From NCBI RefSeq assembly GCF_004802635.2, contig NZ_CP046052.1, positions 4,277,001-4,341,000 on the forward strand: a DNA stretch of 64,000 bases. The letters run 5' to 3'. Each line of letters starts with the position of its first letter. Position 1 is the stretch's first letter. The stretch comes from Methylocystis heyeri (GTDB lineage Bacteria > Pseudomonadota > Alphaproteobacteria > Rhizobiales > Beijerinckiaceae). Under the pieces are notes generated by a model. It worked only from the letters and a program-made list of their open reading frames with translations, ran no database searches and was not told the origin of the DNA. Below, one piece after another: positions 34,338 to 43,359 of this stretch. A program made the position numbers and the translations under genes.

Positions 34338-35642
34338 ATGAACATTACAATGATCGGGTCGGGCTATGTCGGCCTGGTTTCCGGAGCCTGCTTTGCGGAC
34401 TTCGGTCATGTCGTTACCTGTGTCGACAATGACGCGAGCAAGATTGATCGCCTGAACAAGGGCGAGATTCCGATCTACGAGCCCGGCCTCGACGAACTCG
34501 TCGCGACCAATGTCCGTCAGAAGCGCCTGTCCTTCACCACCGACCTCGCCTCGGCGGTTCGCGGCGCCCAGGCCGTGTTCATCGGCGTCGGCACACCCTC
34601 CCGGCGCGGCGACGGCCACGCCGATCTTTCCTATGTCTACGCGGCGGCCAGGACCATCGCGGAAGCGCTCGACGGCTTCACCGTCATCGTCAACAAATCC
34701 ACCGTCCCGGTGGGCACCGGCGACGAGGTGGAGCGCATCATCCGCGAGATCCGGCCCGACGCCGATTTCTCCGTCGTCTCCAATCCGGAATTCCTGCGTG
34801 AAGGCGCGGCGATCGAGGATTTCAAGCGCCCCGATCGCGTCGTCATCGGCACCGAGGATCCCCGCGCGCGCGAGGTCATGGCCGAGATCTACCGGCCGCT
34901 GAGCCTCAACCAGCCGCCGCTGCATTTCGTCGGACGCCGCACGTCGGAGCTGACCAAATACGCGGCCAACGCCTTCCTCGCCACCAAGATCACCTTCATC
35001 AACGAGATCGCGGATCTGTGCGAGAAAACCGGCGCGGACGTCCAGGACGTGGCGCGCGGCATCGGCCTCGACAACCGCATCGGCGGCAAGTTCCTGCACG
35101 CCGGGCCGGGCTATGGCGGCTCGTGCTTCCCCAAGGATACTCTCGCCTTGCTGAAGACCGGCCAGGACGAGGGCGCGCCCCTGCGCATCGTGGAGACGGT
35201 CGTCGCCGTCAACGAGTCGCGCAAGCGCGCCATGGCGCGCAAGGTGATCGCCGCGCTGGGCGGTTCTGTGCGCGGAAAGCGCATCGCGCTTCTCGGCCTC
35301 GCCTTCAAGCCCAATACCGACGACATGCGCGACGCCCCCTCGCTCGCGATCGTGGCTTCGCTCGCCGGAGACGGCGCCAGCGTCCACGCCTATGATCCCG
35401 AGAGCATGGACCAGGCGCGCCCGCTGATGCCGGAAGTGACCTTCCACGACAACGCCTATTCGCCGATCGAGGGCGCCGACGCGCTCGTGATCGTGACCGA
35501 ATGGGACGCTTTCCGCGCGCTGGATCTCGACCGCGTCAAGCAACTGCTGAAGACTCCGGTCATCGTCGACCTGCGCAACATTTATCGGCCGGCGGACGTG
35601 CGCAAGCGCGGGTTCACTTATGTGAGCGTCGGACGTAAATAA
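34338..35642 (+). CDS. ugd: UDP-glucose 6-dehydrogenase
   Basis: Oxidises UDP-glucose to UDP-glucuronate with two NAD+, giving a precursor for exopolysaccharide or LPS sugars. 434 residues: Rossmann motif GSGYVGLVSGACFADFGH at the N-terminus, VGTPSRRGDGHADLSYV, the substrate loop NPEFLREGAAIEDF, helix KYAANAFLATKITFINEI, the catalytic Cys in GYGGSCFPKDT, and the C-terminal GLAFKPNTDDMRDAPSL. Complete and typical. Stands alone between maeB and a hydrolase gene. Confidence 0.96.
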   Translation: MNITMIGSGYVGLVSGACFADFGHVVTCVDNDASKIDRLNKGEIPIYEPGLDELVATNVRQKRLSFTTDLASAVRGAQAVFIGVGTPSRRGDGHADLSYVYAAARTIAEALDGFTVIVNKSTVPVGTGDEVERIIREIRPDADFSVVSNPEFLREGAAIEDFKRPDRVVIGTEDPRAREVMAEIYRPLSLNQPPLHFVGRRTSELTKYAANAFLATKITFINEIADLCEKTGADVQDVARGIGLDNRIGGKFLHAGPGYGGSCFPKDTLALLKTGQDEGAPLRIVETVVAVNESRKRAMARKVIAALGGSVRGKRIALLGLAFKPNTDDMRDAPSLAIVASLAGDGASVHAYDPESMDQARPLMPEVTFHDNAYSPIEGADALVIVTEWDAFRALDLDRVKQLLKTPVIVDLRNIYRPADVRKRGFTYVSVGRK

Positions 35643-35703
35643 GCTTCTTGATCGCGGCGGGACTCGAGACCCGCGCCCCGCCGCGCCCAATGTAAGGGTT
35701 GGC

Positions 35704-36948
35704 ATGAAGCATTTGCCGAAAAGGCGACTTGTCGTCCTCGCAGCCGTTCTCGCTTTGGCCGGTTGCGCCGGCGGGCCGCATAACGTGCTCACCCCCATCG
35801 AAGCGCAGGCCCCGGGCGCGAGCCGGGTCGATATCCTGGTCGCCACGACCCGAAGCCCGATCGGAGCGCAGCCGGGCGAACTCTTCACCGGCGAGCGCGG
35901 CGATCAGCTTTACTACGCCGATATCGCGGTCTCCATTCCGCCGGACGCCGCCCGCAAGGTCGGCGACGTTCAATGGCCGGAGTCGAGCCCTCCCGATCCG
36001 ACGCGGGAGTTCGCGACTCTTCGCGCCGACATTCTGCAGCGTCCGGAGGCGCTCGCCCGTTTCAACGCGAGAATAGCCAAGACCCCCCGCCGCCAGGCGC
36101 TTGTTTTCGTCCATGGCTACAACACCCATTTCGAGGACGCGGTCTATCGTTTCGCGCAGATCGTGCACGACTCCGACGCCACCGCGCTGCCGGTCCTCTT
36201 CACCTGGCCGTCGCGCGGCAAATTGCTGGCCTATGGCTATGACCACGAAAGCGCCAGCTATTCCCGGGACGCTCTGGAAGAGCTGTTGCAGTCTCTCGCC
36301 GCCGACAAATCGGTCGGGGAAGTCTCGATACTGGCCCATTCCATGGGCAATTGGGTGACGATCGAGGCCCTGCGACAGATGGCGATCCGCAATCACGGCC
36401 TGCCCGCCAAATTCAAGGATGTCATGCTGGCCGCGCCGGATGTGGATTTCGACGTGTTCCAGCGTCAGATCGCCCAGATCGGCTCCGCCACTTCCCGCTT
36501 CACCATCTTTGTCTCTCGCGACGACGAAGCGCTCGCCGCTTCGAGGCGCGTGTGGGGCGACAAGCCCCGCGTCGGCGCCATCGACCCCAATTCTTCGCCC
36601 TACCAGCAGGACTTGAAGAACGCCAACATAACCGTCGTGGATCTGACCGACGTTCACTCGGACGATCCGCTCAATCACGGCAAATTCGCCGCGTCGCCGG
36701 AGGTCGTGCGTTCGATCGGCCGCAGCCTCGCCAGCGGTCAGACGCTGGCCACCGGCGGAGCGGGCGTCGGCGACCGGCTCGGGCAGGTCGTGGTCGGCGC
36801 CGCCTCGACCGTGGGTTCAGCGGCAGGCGTGGCGGTCGCGGCGCCCTTCGCCGTGGTCGATCCGCGCACGCGGGAGAATTTCAGCGGCGACATCGAGCAG
36901 TTGGGCTCGAATATCGGCTCCACCTTCGGGGCGGTCGGCGGGCGTTAA
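35704..36948 (+). CDS. Alpha/beta hydrolase of the DUF900 type, predicted lipoprotein
   Basis: 414 residues. The N-terminus is a lipoprotein signal (LVVLAAVLALAGCAGG). The hydrolase domain has a strand/oxyanion motif (ALVFVHGYNTHFEDAVYR), LFTWPSRGKLLAYGYD, the nucleophile elbow AHSMGN, and an acidic residue region (VMLAAPDVDFDVF); DVHSDDPLNHGKF carries the likely His. The C-terminal 80 residues are Gly/Ala-rich and may be an envelope tail. Substrate unknown. The 3' end overlaps the convergent LLM gene by 4 bases. Confidence 0.88.
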   Translation: MKHLPKRRLVVLAAVLALAGCAGGPHNVLTPIEAQAPGASRVDILVATTRSPIGAQPGELFTGERGDQLYYADIAVSIPPDAARKVGDVQWPESSPPDPTREFATLRADILQRPEALARFNARIAKTPRRQALVFVHGYNTHFEDAVYRFAQIVHDSDATALPVLFTWPSRGKLLAYGYDHESASYSRDALEELLQSLAADKSVGEVSILAHSMGNWVTIEALRQMAIRNHGLPAKFKDVMLAAPDVDFDVFQRQIAQIGSATSRFTIFVSRDDEALAASRRVWGDKPRVGAIDPNSSPYQQDLKNANITVVDLTDVHSDDPLNHGKFAASPEVVRSIGRSLASGQTLATGGAGVGDRLGQVVVGAASTVGSAAGVAVAAPFAVVDPRTRENFSGDIEQLGSNIGSTFGAVGGR

Positions 36949-37946
36949 AGTCCAAGCGCCGGGACGACTTTTTCCGCGATCAGCTCGATCGACCGCAGTA
37001 TTTGCGGGTGTGGCGGATCGACCGAATGGACCTGAAACACGAGATCGGTGGCGCGTTTCAGCGTACTGTCGGCGGTCAGCGAAGCGATGACGTCCTCCGG
37101 CGCGCCGACATGGGCGTCGGACGCGGCGATAAGCCCTTCGAGCGATTTATCGGGCGCCGAATGCCCCGCAGCGATGAAGCGCGCGAGGCTGCGCCTCAAG
37201 CCGATCTCCGCGAACCGCAAGGCTTCTTTTCTGTTCTCCGCGACGAAGACCGTCCGGGAGGCCAAAATGCGCGGCTCTCGCCCTTGCGGCAGCGCCGCGA
37301 GATAGGCGTCGATGATCGGATTCTGGATTTCCGCGAGCGAGGCGCCCGGCGCTTCTTTGGTGCGCGGCTGGGTGCGCGAAAGCATCAGCCCATCGCCCGC
37401 CTTGCCGGCGCGGGTTCCGCCCGCGGCGGTAAAAGTCGCCTGCCAGATGTGATCGGAAAGGCCCGGCGCCTCCGGGTAGAGCCTGTTTCCGCCGCCGAGC
37501 GGCCTGCCGGCGAGAGCATCCCTCAAAATTGCCGAATGCCGGTCGAACAATGCGGCGCGCTCGGCGCTGTCGCAGCCAAAGCCGGCGAAAGCCGAAGGTG
37601 CGCCGCCGGTTCCAATCCCGAGTTCCAGCCGGCCGCCCGACAAGGAATCCAGAACCGCGGCGTCTTCCGCCACCCGAACCGGATTTTCGAGCGGCAGGGT
37701 GACGATCCCGGTGCCGAGACGAATGCGGGAGGTGCGCACGGCTACTTGCGCAAGAAATACGAAAGGCGATGGCAGGCCGCCTTCTTCGCCGTCGAAGTGA
37801 TGCTGGGCCACCCATGCCGAATCAAAGCCGAACCGCTCGGCGTGGATGATCTGCTCTGTCGCCAGAAGGTAGCGTTCCGCAGCCGGCGCCTGGTCGAGCA
37901 GCCGGGTGAAGAAACCGAGCCGCTTGGGGCCAGCAAGTCCCACCAT
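36945..37946 (-). CDS. LLM-class (luciferase-like) flavin-dependent oxidoreductase
   Basis: 333 residues from the ATG at 37946. Bacterial-luciferase TIM-barrel features: ERYLLATEQIIHAERFGFDS-AWVAQHHF near the N-terminus, TSRIRLGTGIVTLPLENPVR-VAEDAAVLDSLSGGRLELGI-GTG, all typical FMN-binding segments. Such enzymes use reduced FMN and O2 to oxidise sulfonates, amines or other small compounds; the substrate is not evident. An in-frame extension to 38003 reads MDCFASLAMT, a translation of an intergenic repeat, and is rejected as the start. Confidence 0.88.
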   Translation of the reverse strand: MVGLAGPKRLGFFTRLLDQAPAAERYLLATEQIIHAERFGFDSAWVAQHHFDGEEGGLPSPFVFLAQVAVRTSRIRLGTGIVTLPLENPVRVAEDAAVLDSLSGGRLELGIGTGGAPSAFAGFGCDSAERAALFDRHSAILRDALAGRPLGGGNRLYPEAPGLSDHIWQATFTAAGGTRAGKAGDGLMLSRTQPRTKEAPGASLAEIQNPIIDAYLAALPQGREPRILASRTVFVAENRKEALRFAEIGLRRSLARFIAAGHSAPDKSLEGLIAASDAHVGAPEDVIASLTADSTLKRATDLVFQVHSVDPPHPQILRSIELIAEKVVPALGL

Positions 37947-37973
37947 AATATTTCCTCGCGGGATTTCAGTTAC

Positions 37974-38101
37974 CGTCATTGCGAGCGAAGCGAAGCAATC
38001 CATGGTCGCTACAGTGCCTATACCCAGCTATTATTTAATGACAATGGAATTTTATATTTTAAGTATATCCTGGGTTGCTTCGCTTCGCTCGCAATGACGC
38101 C
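37974..38101. repeat. Inverted REP-type repeat pair
   Basis: CGTCATTGCGAGCGAAGCGA followed by AGCAATCCA at the left, and TGGGTTGCTTCGCTTCGCTC followed by GCAATGACG at the right, with an AT-rich centre of about 70 bases. This is a widespread repeat in bacteria (its translations read FASLAMT). It lies between the LLM gene and the hydrolase 3' end. Confidence 0.85.
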
Positions 38102-38128
38102 CTTTGTGCGATTCTCTGTTTGATTACG

Positions 38129-39253
38129 CTAAAACGGCGCTTTCTTTCCGGCTGCGACATAGGCGTCGGCGTCCTGAGGCAGCAGCAGCCGTTCCTTCAC
38201 CAGCCGGTCGGCGACCGAGCGCAGCGCCGCGACGAAATAGGCGCGGGAGCCATAGCGCTCCGGCAGGGACTGGCGCGGATCGCCGCTCGCCCGCCGCGCG
38301 GCCTCGTTTTCGGGAAAGGGGAGCTTCGTCCCGGCCGCGCATTTGCCCTTTGCGGGATCCCGCGGCGCGTTCCACCCGGTGAAAGTCGCGATAGGAAGGG
38401 CCTGATCCGGCAGCAGCAAGCCGCTGGTCTCATTGCCGTCGGCGTCGATCGGAGGCGCGAGTCCGGCGTCCTGCGGCGGCGGCAGGCCCGGGATCTTCGG
38501 CCAATGCAGCTCTTTCACCGGAACCAGAACAGCCGGGCGGGAGGCTGGAACCGCCACGCCTTTGCGCAAATATTCATCCAGAGCGGCGAGCAGGGCGCGG
38601 CGGGCGGGATCAATCGAGCGATCGTTGATCGGCGCGGCGCAATTTTCTGCATGCGCGCCGGCCGATAGCGTCGCCCCGGCGATAAAAAAGCTGCGCCGGT
38701 TCGGGGCTTTCGAATCGGGTTCCTGCGGCTGGGGCGGGCTTTTCCAGAAGCCCTCCGAGCCATAGAGATAGACGATAAATGGCGGGCCTTTAGCGGCTGC
38801 CGGCGCTTGGCCGCCCGCGAGCAGCAACGCATCGAAGGATTTGCTTTCGAGGCGAAGGTAATCTTCCCCGGCGCCCGCGCCGACGACCTTCCGGGCCAGC
38901 GGCGAGCGGCGCAAATCAGCGATTGTTTCGGGCAGTCCGGCGCCCTCAGGGCGATCTCCCGCAAACAGGATGGCCATGCTGCGCTCGCGGGCGGCCTGCA
39001 GGATATCAGCCTCGCCGGGCTTTGCGAGCGAAGGCTCCTCCCCGGCGACGACGAGCAGAACTCCGCTCGGGGCGGGGGGCTTCCAGATCAGGAACCGCGG
39101 TCCGGCAACGCCGGCTCCGCCGACGAGTTCACGCTGATAGCCGTCCGGCAGGGCGGGCGGGGGAGGCGGGCCATAGGCCGGCTGAGCTTGCGCCGCCGCC
39201 GCGCCGGCGAACAGCGCCACAATGGCCGCCGACGCCAGCGCCACCCGCTTCAT
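38129..39253 (-). CDS. Exported hydrolase-like protein with alpha/beta-hydrolase-domain C-terminus
   Basis: 374 residues from the ATG at 39253. Signal peptide (MKRVALASAAIVALFAGAAA-AQAQ), then a Pro-rich linker (YGPPPPPALPDGY) and an unassigned domain. The C-terminal 150 residues read PVKELHWPKIPGLPPPQDAG, IDADGNETSGLLLPDQALPI-ATFTGWN and YGSRAYFVAALRSVADRLVK, as in the alpha/beta hydrolase domain family (PF20091-like); a canonical GxSxG is not seen in this protein. It overlaps the upstream gene by ATGA. Confidence 0.75.
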   Translation of the reverse strand: MKRVALASAAIVALFAGAAAAQAQPAYGPPPPPALPDGYQRELVGGAGVAGPRFLIWKPPAPSGVLLVVAGEEPSLAKPGEADILQAARERSMAILFAGDRPEGAGLPETIADLRRSPLARKVVGAGAGEDYLRLESKSFDALLLAGGQAPAAAKGPPFIVYLYGSEGFWKSPPQPQEPDSKAPNRRSFFIAGATLSAGAHAENCAAPINDRSIDPARRALLAALDEYLRKGVAVPASRPAVLVPVKELHWPKIPGLPPPQDAGLAPPIDADGNETSGLLLPDQALPIATFTGWNAPRDPAKGKCAAGTKLPFPENEAARRASGDPRQSLPERYGSRAYFVAALRSVADRLVKERLLLPQDADAYVAAGKKAPF

Positions 39254-39798
39254 AGCTTTGAGATGAAGTGAGCGAAGCTCATGGAGCCCTCCGGCCAGGG
39301 CCCATGTCCGCTCGCGAGATTGATATGGCCGGCGGCGCCGGCGTCGAGGAAAGTCGCGCCGAGGTCCGCGGCGAGCGCTTCGGCGAAGCCCGCCTCCGCG
39401 TAAGGGTCGTTGTTTCCCGCGACGAGCGTGGCGGGGAAGGCGAGCCGCGCTCTCGGGATGGGGAGAAATTCCCTGTCGATCGCAGGGAGTTCGCGCAGCG
39501 CGCGCTCCGATGGCGGGGCGACGAGAAAGGCGCCTGTGATCTTGTCCGAAACATTGTGGGCGGCGTGCAGGAAAGCGATGACGCCGAGCGAATGCGCGAC
39601 GACCACCGCGGGGCGCCGGCTTTCCGCAATGGCGCGCTCGATGACCGGGACCCAGGCGTCGCGCTTCGGCGCGTCCCAGTCCTGCTGCTCGACGCGCCGG
39701 GCGCTGGAAAGCTTCTCCTGCCACCGGCTCTGCCAATGCCCGGGGCCCGAATTCTCGAGGCCCGGGAGGATCAATATGTCGGCTTCGGCGGAGCGCAT
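39250..39798 (-). CDS. RBBP9/YdeN-family alpha/beta hydrolase
   Basis: 182 residues. Signatures: ILILPGLENSGPGHWQSRWQ at the N-terminus, VVVAHSLGVIAFLH (nucleophile Ser), VAGNNDPYAEA (Asp) and DAGAAGHINLASGHGPWPEG (His). Serine hydrolase fold; physiological substrate unknown. Lies 4 bases downstream of lysS and overlaps the following gene, so lysS and these two form an operon. Confidence 0.92.
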   Translation of the reverse strand: MRSAEADILILPGLENSGPGHWQSRWQEKLSSARRVEQQDWDAPKRDAWVPVIERAIAESRRPAVVVAHSLGVIAFLHAAHNVSDKITGAFLVAPPSERALRELPAIDREFLPIPRARLAFPATLVAGNNDPYAEAGFAEALAADLGATFLDAGAAGHINLASGHGPWPEGSMSFAHFISKL

Positions 39799-39802
39799 GA
39801 GG

Positions 39803-41506
39803 TCAACCCGCCTTCGGCAGGAACTCTCCGGCCAGGGCTTTCGCGATCAGCTTGCGGGTTTCCTCTATGCCGTAAAGCGCGACGAAGGAGCCGAAACGCG
39901 GTCCGCGCTTTTCCCCGAGAAGCACCTCATAGAGCATGTTGAAGAAATCATTGGAGACGCCAGGGCGTTCCGGGGTCGCGCCCTTGGCGTTCAGATCCTG
40001 ATAGCGCGGCGTCACCCGGGCGACGTCGTAAAGCGAAGTCTGGATGGCCTCTGCGCTCGCCTCTGCGGGCAGCGCCGCCAGCGTGGTCGACAGGGTTTCG
40101 AGCACGCCGCGCTCCACCTCGTCGGCGGCGCGGTAGCTTTTCGCAGGCCGCACGAAATCGCGGAAATAGGCCACGGCATAGCCGACGAGCTTGTCGAGCC
40201 GCGGGTGATTCTCGGGCGAAGCCTGCGGCGCATAGCGGCGCAGAAAGCCCCACAGGACGGCGGGGTCCTCGGCGTTGGCGACTGTGGCCAGATTAAGCAG
40301 CATGGCGAAGGAGACCGTGGTTCCCTTGGCGTCGCTCTCTCCGGCATGGTGCAGCGTTTCGGGCGCCGGCGGATTTCCGGCGTGAATGTGCCATGCCGGA
40401 TTGCCGAGGCGCTCCTTCCAGGCCTGACGGGGATAGGCGTCGATGAAGGTCAGATAGTCGTCGACATTGCGTGGAATGACATCGAAATGCAGGCGCTTCG
40501 CCGCGCTCGGCTTCTGATACATGAACTGCGCGAGGCTCTCCGGGCTGGCGTAGGTCAGCCATTCCTCGATGGTGAGGCCATTGCCCTTGGACTTGGAGAT
40601 TTTCTGGCCGTTGGCGTCCAGGAAGAGTTCGTAATTGAAGCCTTCCGGCGCCTTTCCGCCGAGCGCCCGCACGATGGCCCCCGAAAGCTTGACCGAATCG
40701 ATGAGGTCCTTGCCGGCCATTTCGTAATCGACGCTCAGCGCATACCAGCGCATCGCCCAATCCGGCTTCCATTGCAGCTTGCAATGGCCCCCGGTGACGG
40801 GCGTGGTGAAACTTTCGCCGGTCTCGGGGTCACTCCAGTCGATCGTGCCGGCTTGCGCGTCGCGCCCGGTCAGCGGAACCTGCATGACGACGCCGGTGCG
40901 GGGATGGACGGGAAGGAAGGGCGAATAGCTCGCCGCGCGCTCCTCGCGGAAGCTCGGCAGCATGATCTCCATAATGGCGTCGTAGCGCGCCAGCATGAGC
41001 CGGAGAGCGTCGTCAAACCGGCCGGATTTGTAATATTCGGTCGAGGAGGCGAATTCATATTCGAAGCCGAAGGCGTCCAGAAAGGCGCGCAGCCGCGCAT
41101 TATTGTGGGCGCCGAAACTGTCATGGGTGCCGAAAGGATCGGGCACGCGCGTCAGCGGCTTGCCGAGATGGGGCGCGATCAACTCCTTGTTGGGTATGTT
41201 GTCGGGAATCTTCCGCAAGCCGTCCATGTCGTCGGAAAAAGCGAGCAGCCGGGTGGCGATCTCGCCTTCGGTGATGACCTCGAAGGCGCGGCGCACCATG
41301 CTGGTCCGCGCGACCTCGCCGAAGGTGCCGATATGGGGAAGCCCCGACGGCCCGTAGCCGGTCTCGAACAGAACCTGTTTCTGCCCGCTGGCTTCGATGC
41401 GCTTCACCAGTTTCCGCGCTTCCTCGAAAGGCCAGGCGGGCGAAACGCGCGCGGCTTCGACGAGGTCGGCGGGAAAGACATGCGAAGAAGAAAGTGAAGC
41501 GGACAT
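39803..41506 (-). CDS. lysS: Lysyl-tRNA synthetase, class I
   Basis: Charges tRNA-Lys. The 567-residue protein is of the archaeal-type class I form that alphaproteobacteria use. The HIGH-equivalent is [12 protein letters not shown] and the KMSKS-equivalent is KISKSKGNG. In between are [17 protein letters not shown] and [18 protein letters not shown], and the anticodon-binding helical domain is at the C-terminus. Start ATG at 41506. First gene of a three-gene minus-strand operon. Confidence 0.97.
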   Translation of the reverse strand: MSASLSSSHVFPADLVEAARVSPAWPFEEARKLVKRIEASGQKQVLFETGYGPSGLPHIGTFGEVARTSMVRRAFEVITEGEIATRLLAFSDDMDGLRKIPDNIPNKELIAPHLGKPLTRVPDPFGTHDSFGAHNNARLRAFLDAFGFEYEFASSTEYYKSGRFDDALRLMLARYDAIMEIMLPSFREERAASYSPFLPVHPRTGVVMQVPLTGRDAQAGTIDWSDPETGESFTTPVTGGHCKLQWKPDWAMRWYALSVDYEMAGKDLIDSVKLSGAIVRALGGKAPEGFNYELFLDANGQKISKSKGNGLTIEEWLTYASPESLAQFMYQKPSAAKRLHFDVIPRNVDDYLTFIDAYPRQAWKERLGNPAWHIHAGNPPAPETLHHAGESDAKGTTVSFAMLLNLATVANAEDPAVLWGFLRRYAPQASPENHPRLDKLVGYAVAYFRDFVRPAKSYRAADEVERGVLETLSTTLAALPAEASAEAIQTSLYDVARVTPRYQDLNAKGATPERPGVSNDFFNMLYEVLLGEKRGPRFGSFVALYGIEETRKLIAKALAGEFLPKAG

Positions 41507-41617
41507 GGCCTGTTCTGCATCGATGGCGGGAGGCCGGCACAGTATGGAGGCCGCGCCGGCGCGTCAACGATTGCGTTGCAGCAGGATTTCCGAAAAATGG
41601 TTGCCGTTTTCGGACCG

Positions 41618-41941
41618 CTAATTGGCGCAGGTCAGGCCGCGCCTGGCGTGGACATGGCCGTTTTCGTCCGTCACGCGCGTGATCGTGACCGTGCAGTCTT
41701 CGTCCTCGGCGTCGAAAGCGCGGCCGACCCTTATCGCCGGTCCCCGCGCCAGTGGGCGCATTCCGGATGCGTCGTCCCGCAAGACGCTCATTTGGCCCGC
41801 GCTGGCCTGCGCTGGGGATTTGGCGTCCGTGGGGGCCGCCGGCGCCGCCGCGACAGCGGCAAGAAATCCCGCCGTGGCGGCGATGAAAAGGATTGTCTGC
41901 GAAACGCGATTGGCGACTGAACCGTTCTTGGACGAAATCAT
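41618..41941 (-). CDS. Small exported protein, unknown function
   Basis: 107 residues from the ATG at 41941. A signal peptide (RVSQTILFIAATAGFLAAVA-AAPAAP) precedes a short hydrophilic domain with two Cys (DEDCTVTITRVTDENGHVHA, GLTCAN) that could form a disulfide. Not recognised. The longer frame to 42028 would place the signal peptide internally. Confidence 0.65.
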   Translation of the reverse strand: MISSKNGSVANRVSQTILFIAATAGFLAAVAAAPAAPTDAKSPAQASAGQMSVLRDDASGMRPLARGPAIRVGRAFDAEDEDCTVTITRVTDENGHVHARRGLTCAN

Positions 41942-42158
41942 CTTGAAGCCCCCGCTTTTTGGATGGGTGACAGGGCGCTTGCCGGATAATTTTACTCCGT
42001 GCGCCTCTTTATCGCTGTGACAACGCAACGGCCCCGCTGTTGGTTGCGCGCGGGAACAAAATTTTTACAAATTTTCATGCCGAAGCGATTCGTAGGCGGG
42101 TGAGGGGAGCAGGCTCCGGCGCATTGCTGCGCCACCTTTATGGTGGTAAAGTCGCGTC

Positions 42159-42417
42159 ATGGAAAAGCGCCGACCGACCTATGATCTCGACGCCGTAAAG
42201 CTGTCGATCGGCTCGGTCGAAACCCTCGCGATCACAACCTCGGCCTTGCGGGACGCCATCGCGCTCGGCTTCGACCGCGGTCGCATAGTCCAAACCATCA
42301 ACGGCATCGAGCGCACGATGTTCTAGTCGATGACGACTTTCGCGGACCACCGAGTTTGGCAGGACGTCTACCATGTCCCGTCGGAGAGGCTGACGCTCTA
42401 CGTCAAATTCCAGGCGG
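42159..42417 (+). pseudogene. mqsR: Degenerate MqsR-family toxin gene (internal amber stop, lost 3' end)
   Basis: The ATG at 42159 gives MEKRRPTYDLDAVKLSIGSV, then ETLAITTSALRDAIALGFDR and VQTINGIERTMF, ending in TAG at 42324. Directly after the TAG the same frame continues SMTTFADHRVWQDVYHVPSE and LTLYVKFQAD. MqsR toxins read MEKR..., ...SMTTYSDHTIWQDVY... and ...VYLKI... in this order, so the TAG replaces a Tyr/Lys position. The C-terminal strand after KFQAD is missing and the sequence runs into the 3' end of the convergent oxidoreductase gene. No MqsA antitoxin follows. The toxin is inactive unless the amber codon is read through. Confidence 0.8.
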
Positions 42418-43291
42418 ACCTCTTCAAAAGCGCAAACAGGCTGGAAGTGTCCCAGCGCTTGCCGCCGATATTTTCCACTTCCGCGTAAAACTGATCGACC
42501 AGCGCCGCCACCGGAAGCCTCGATCCGTTCCTGCGGGCTTCCTCCATGCAGATGGCGAGATCCTTGCGCATCCATTCGACCGCAAAACCATGGTCGAACT
42601 CGCCTTTCAGCATCGTCGCGGTCCGGTTCTCCATCTGCCAGGATTGCGCCGCGCCGTTCTTGATGAGATCGATCGCGGCGGCGGCGTCGAGGCCGGCATG
42701 TTCGGCGAAATGCAGGGCTTCGGAAAGGCTCTGGACCAGGCCGGCGATGGCGATCTGGTTCACCATTTTGGTGAGCTGGCCGGCTCCGCTCGGCCCCATG
42801 TGCCTGCAGGCGCGGGCGTAGCTGGCGATCACCGGCTCCGCTCTGGCGTAATCCTCGGCCGCGCCGCCACACATGACGGTGAGCGCGCCTTTCTCGGCGC
42901 CGGACTGGCCGCCCGAGACGGGAGCGTCGACGAATCCCAACCCGCTCTTCTTCGCGACCGCGAATAATTCGCGGGCGACCTTGGCCGAGGTGGTGGTGTG
43001 GTCGACGAAGACCGCGCCCCCTTTCATTCCGGCGAAGGCGCCGGTCTCGCCGAGCGTGACCGAACGCAGATCGTCGTCGTTGCCGACGCAGGAGAACACG
43101 AAATCGGCGCCTTCGGCCGCGAGGCGCGGGGTCGCGGCGAGCCTTGCCGGGAAATCGGCGCAGAACCGCTCCGCCCTGGACGCCGTGCGGTTGTAGACCG
43201 AGACCGAATGGCCCCGAGTCGTGAGGTGGCGCGCCATGGGATAGCCCATGACGCCGAGCCCAAGGAATGCGACGTGGCGGCGATCGGTCAT
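42398..43291 (-). CDS. NAD(P)-dependent oxidoreductase, beta-hydroxyacid dehydrogenase (HIBADH/GLYR) family
   Basis: 297 residues. Rossmann motif FLGLGVMGYPMARHL at the N-terminus, the substrate motif DAPVSGGQSGAEKGALTVM, the catalytic Lys in GQLTKMVNQIAIAG, and a helical C-terminal domain (FDHGFAVEWMRKDLAICMEE). Members reduce succinic semialdehyde or glyoxylate, or oxidise 3-hydroxyisobutyrate; which one applies here cannot be decided. AGGA precedes the ATG. The 3' end abuts the mqsR remnant on the other strand. Confidence 0.9.
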   Translation of the reverse strand: MTDRRHVAFLGLGVMGYPMARHLTTRGHSVSVYNRTASRAERFCADFPARLAATPRLAAEGADFVFSCVGNDDDLRSVTLGETGAFAGMKGGAVFVDHTTTSAKVARELFAVAKKSGLGFVDAPVSGGQSGAEKGALTVMCGGAAEDYARAEPVIASYARACRHMGPSGAGQLTKMVNQIAIAGLVQSLSEALHFAEHAGLDAAAAIDLIKNGAAQSWQMENRTATMLKGEFDHGFAVEWMRKDLAICMEEARRNGSRLPVAALVDQFYAEVENIGGKRWDTSSLFALLKRSAWNLT

Positions 43292-43359
43292 GCTGGCGTC
43301 CTGAAGGATGATGTCGAGAAAAATTCGCCATTGGCGTGAGCCGGCCGCAAATGCGGGCG

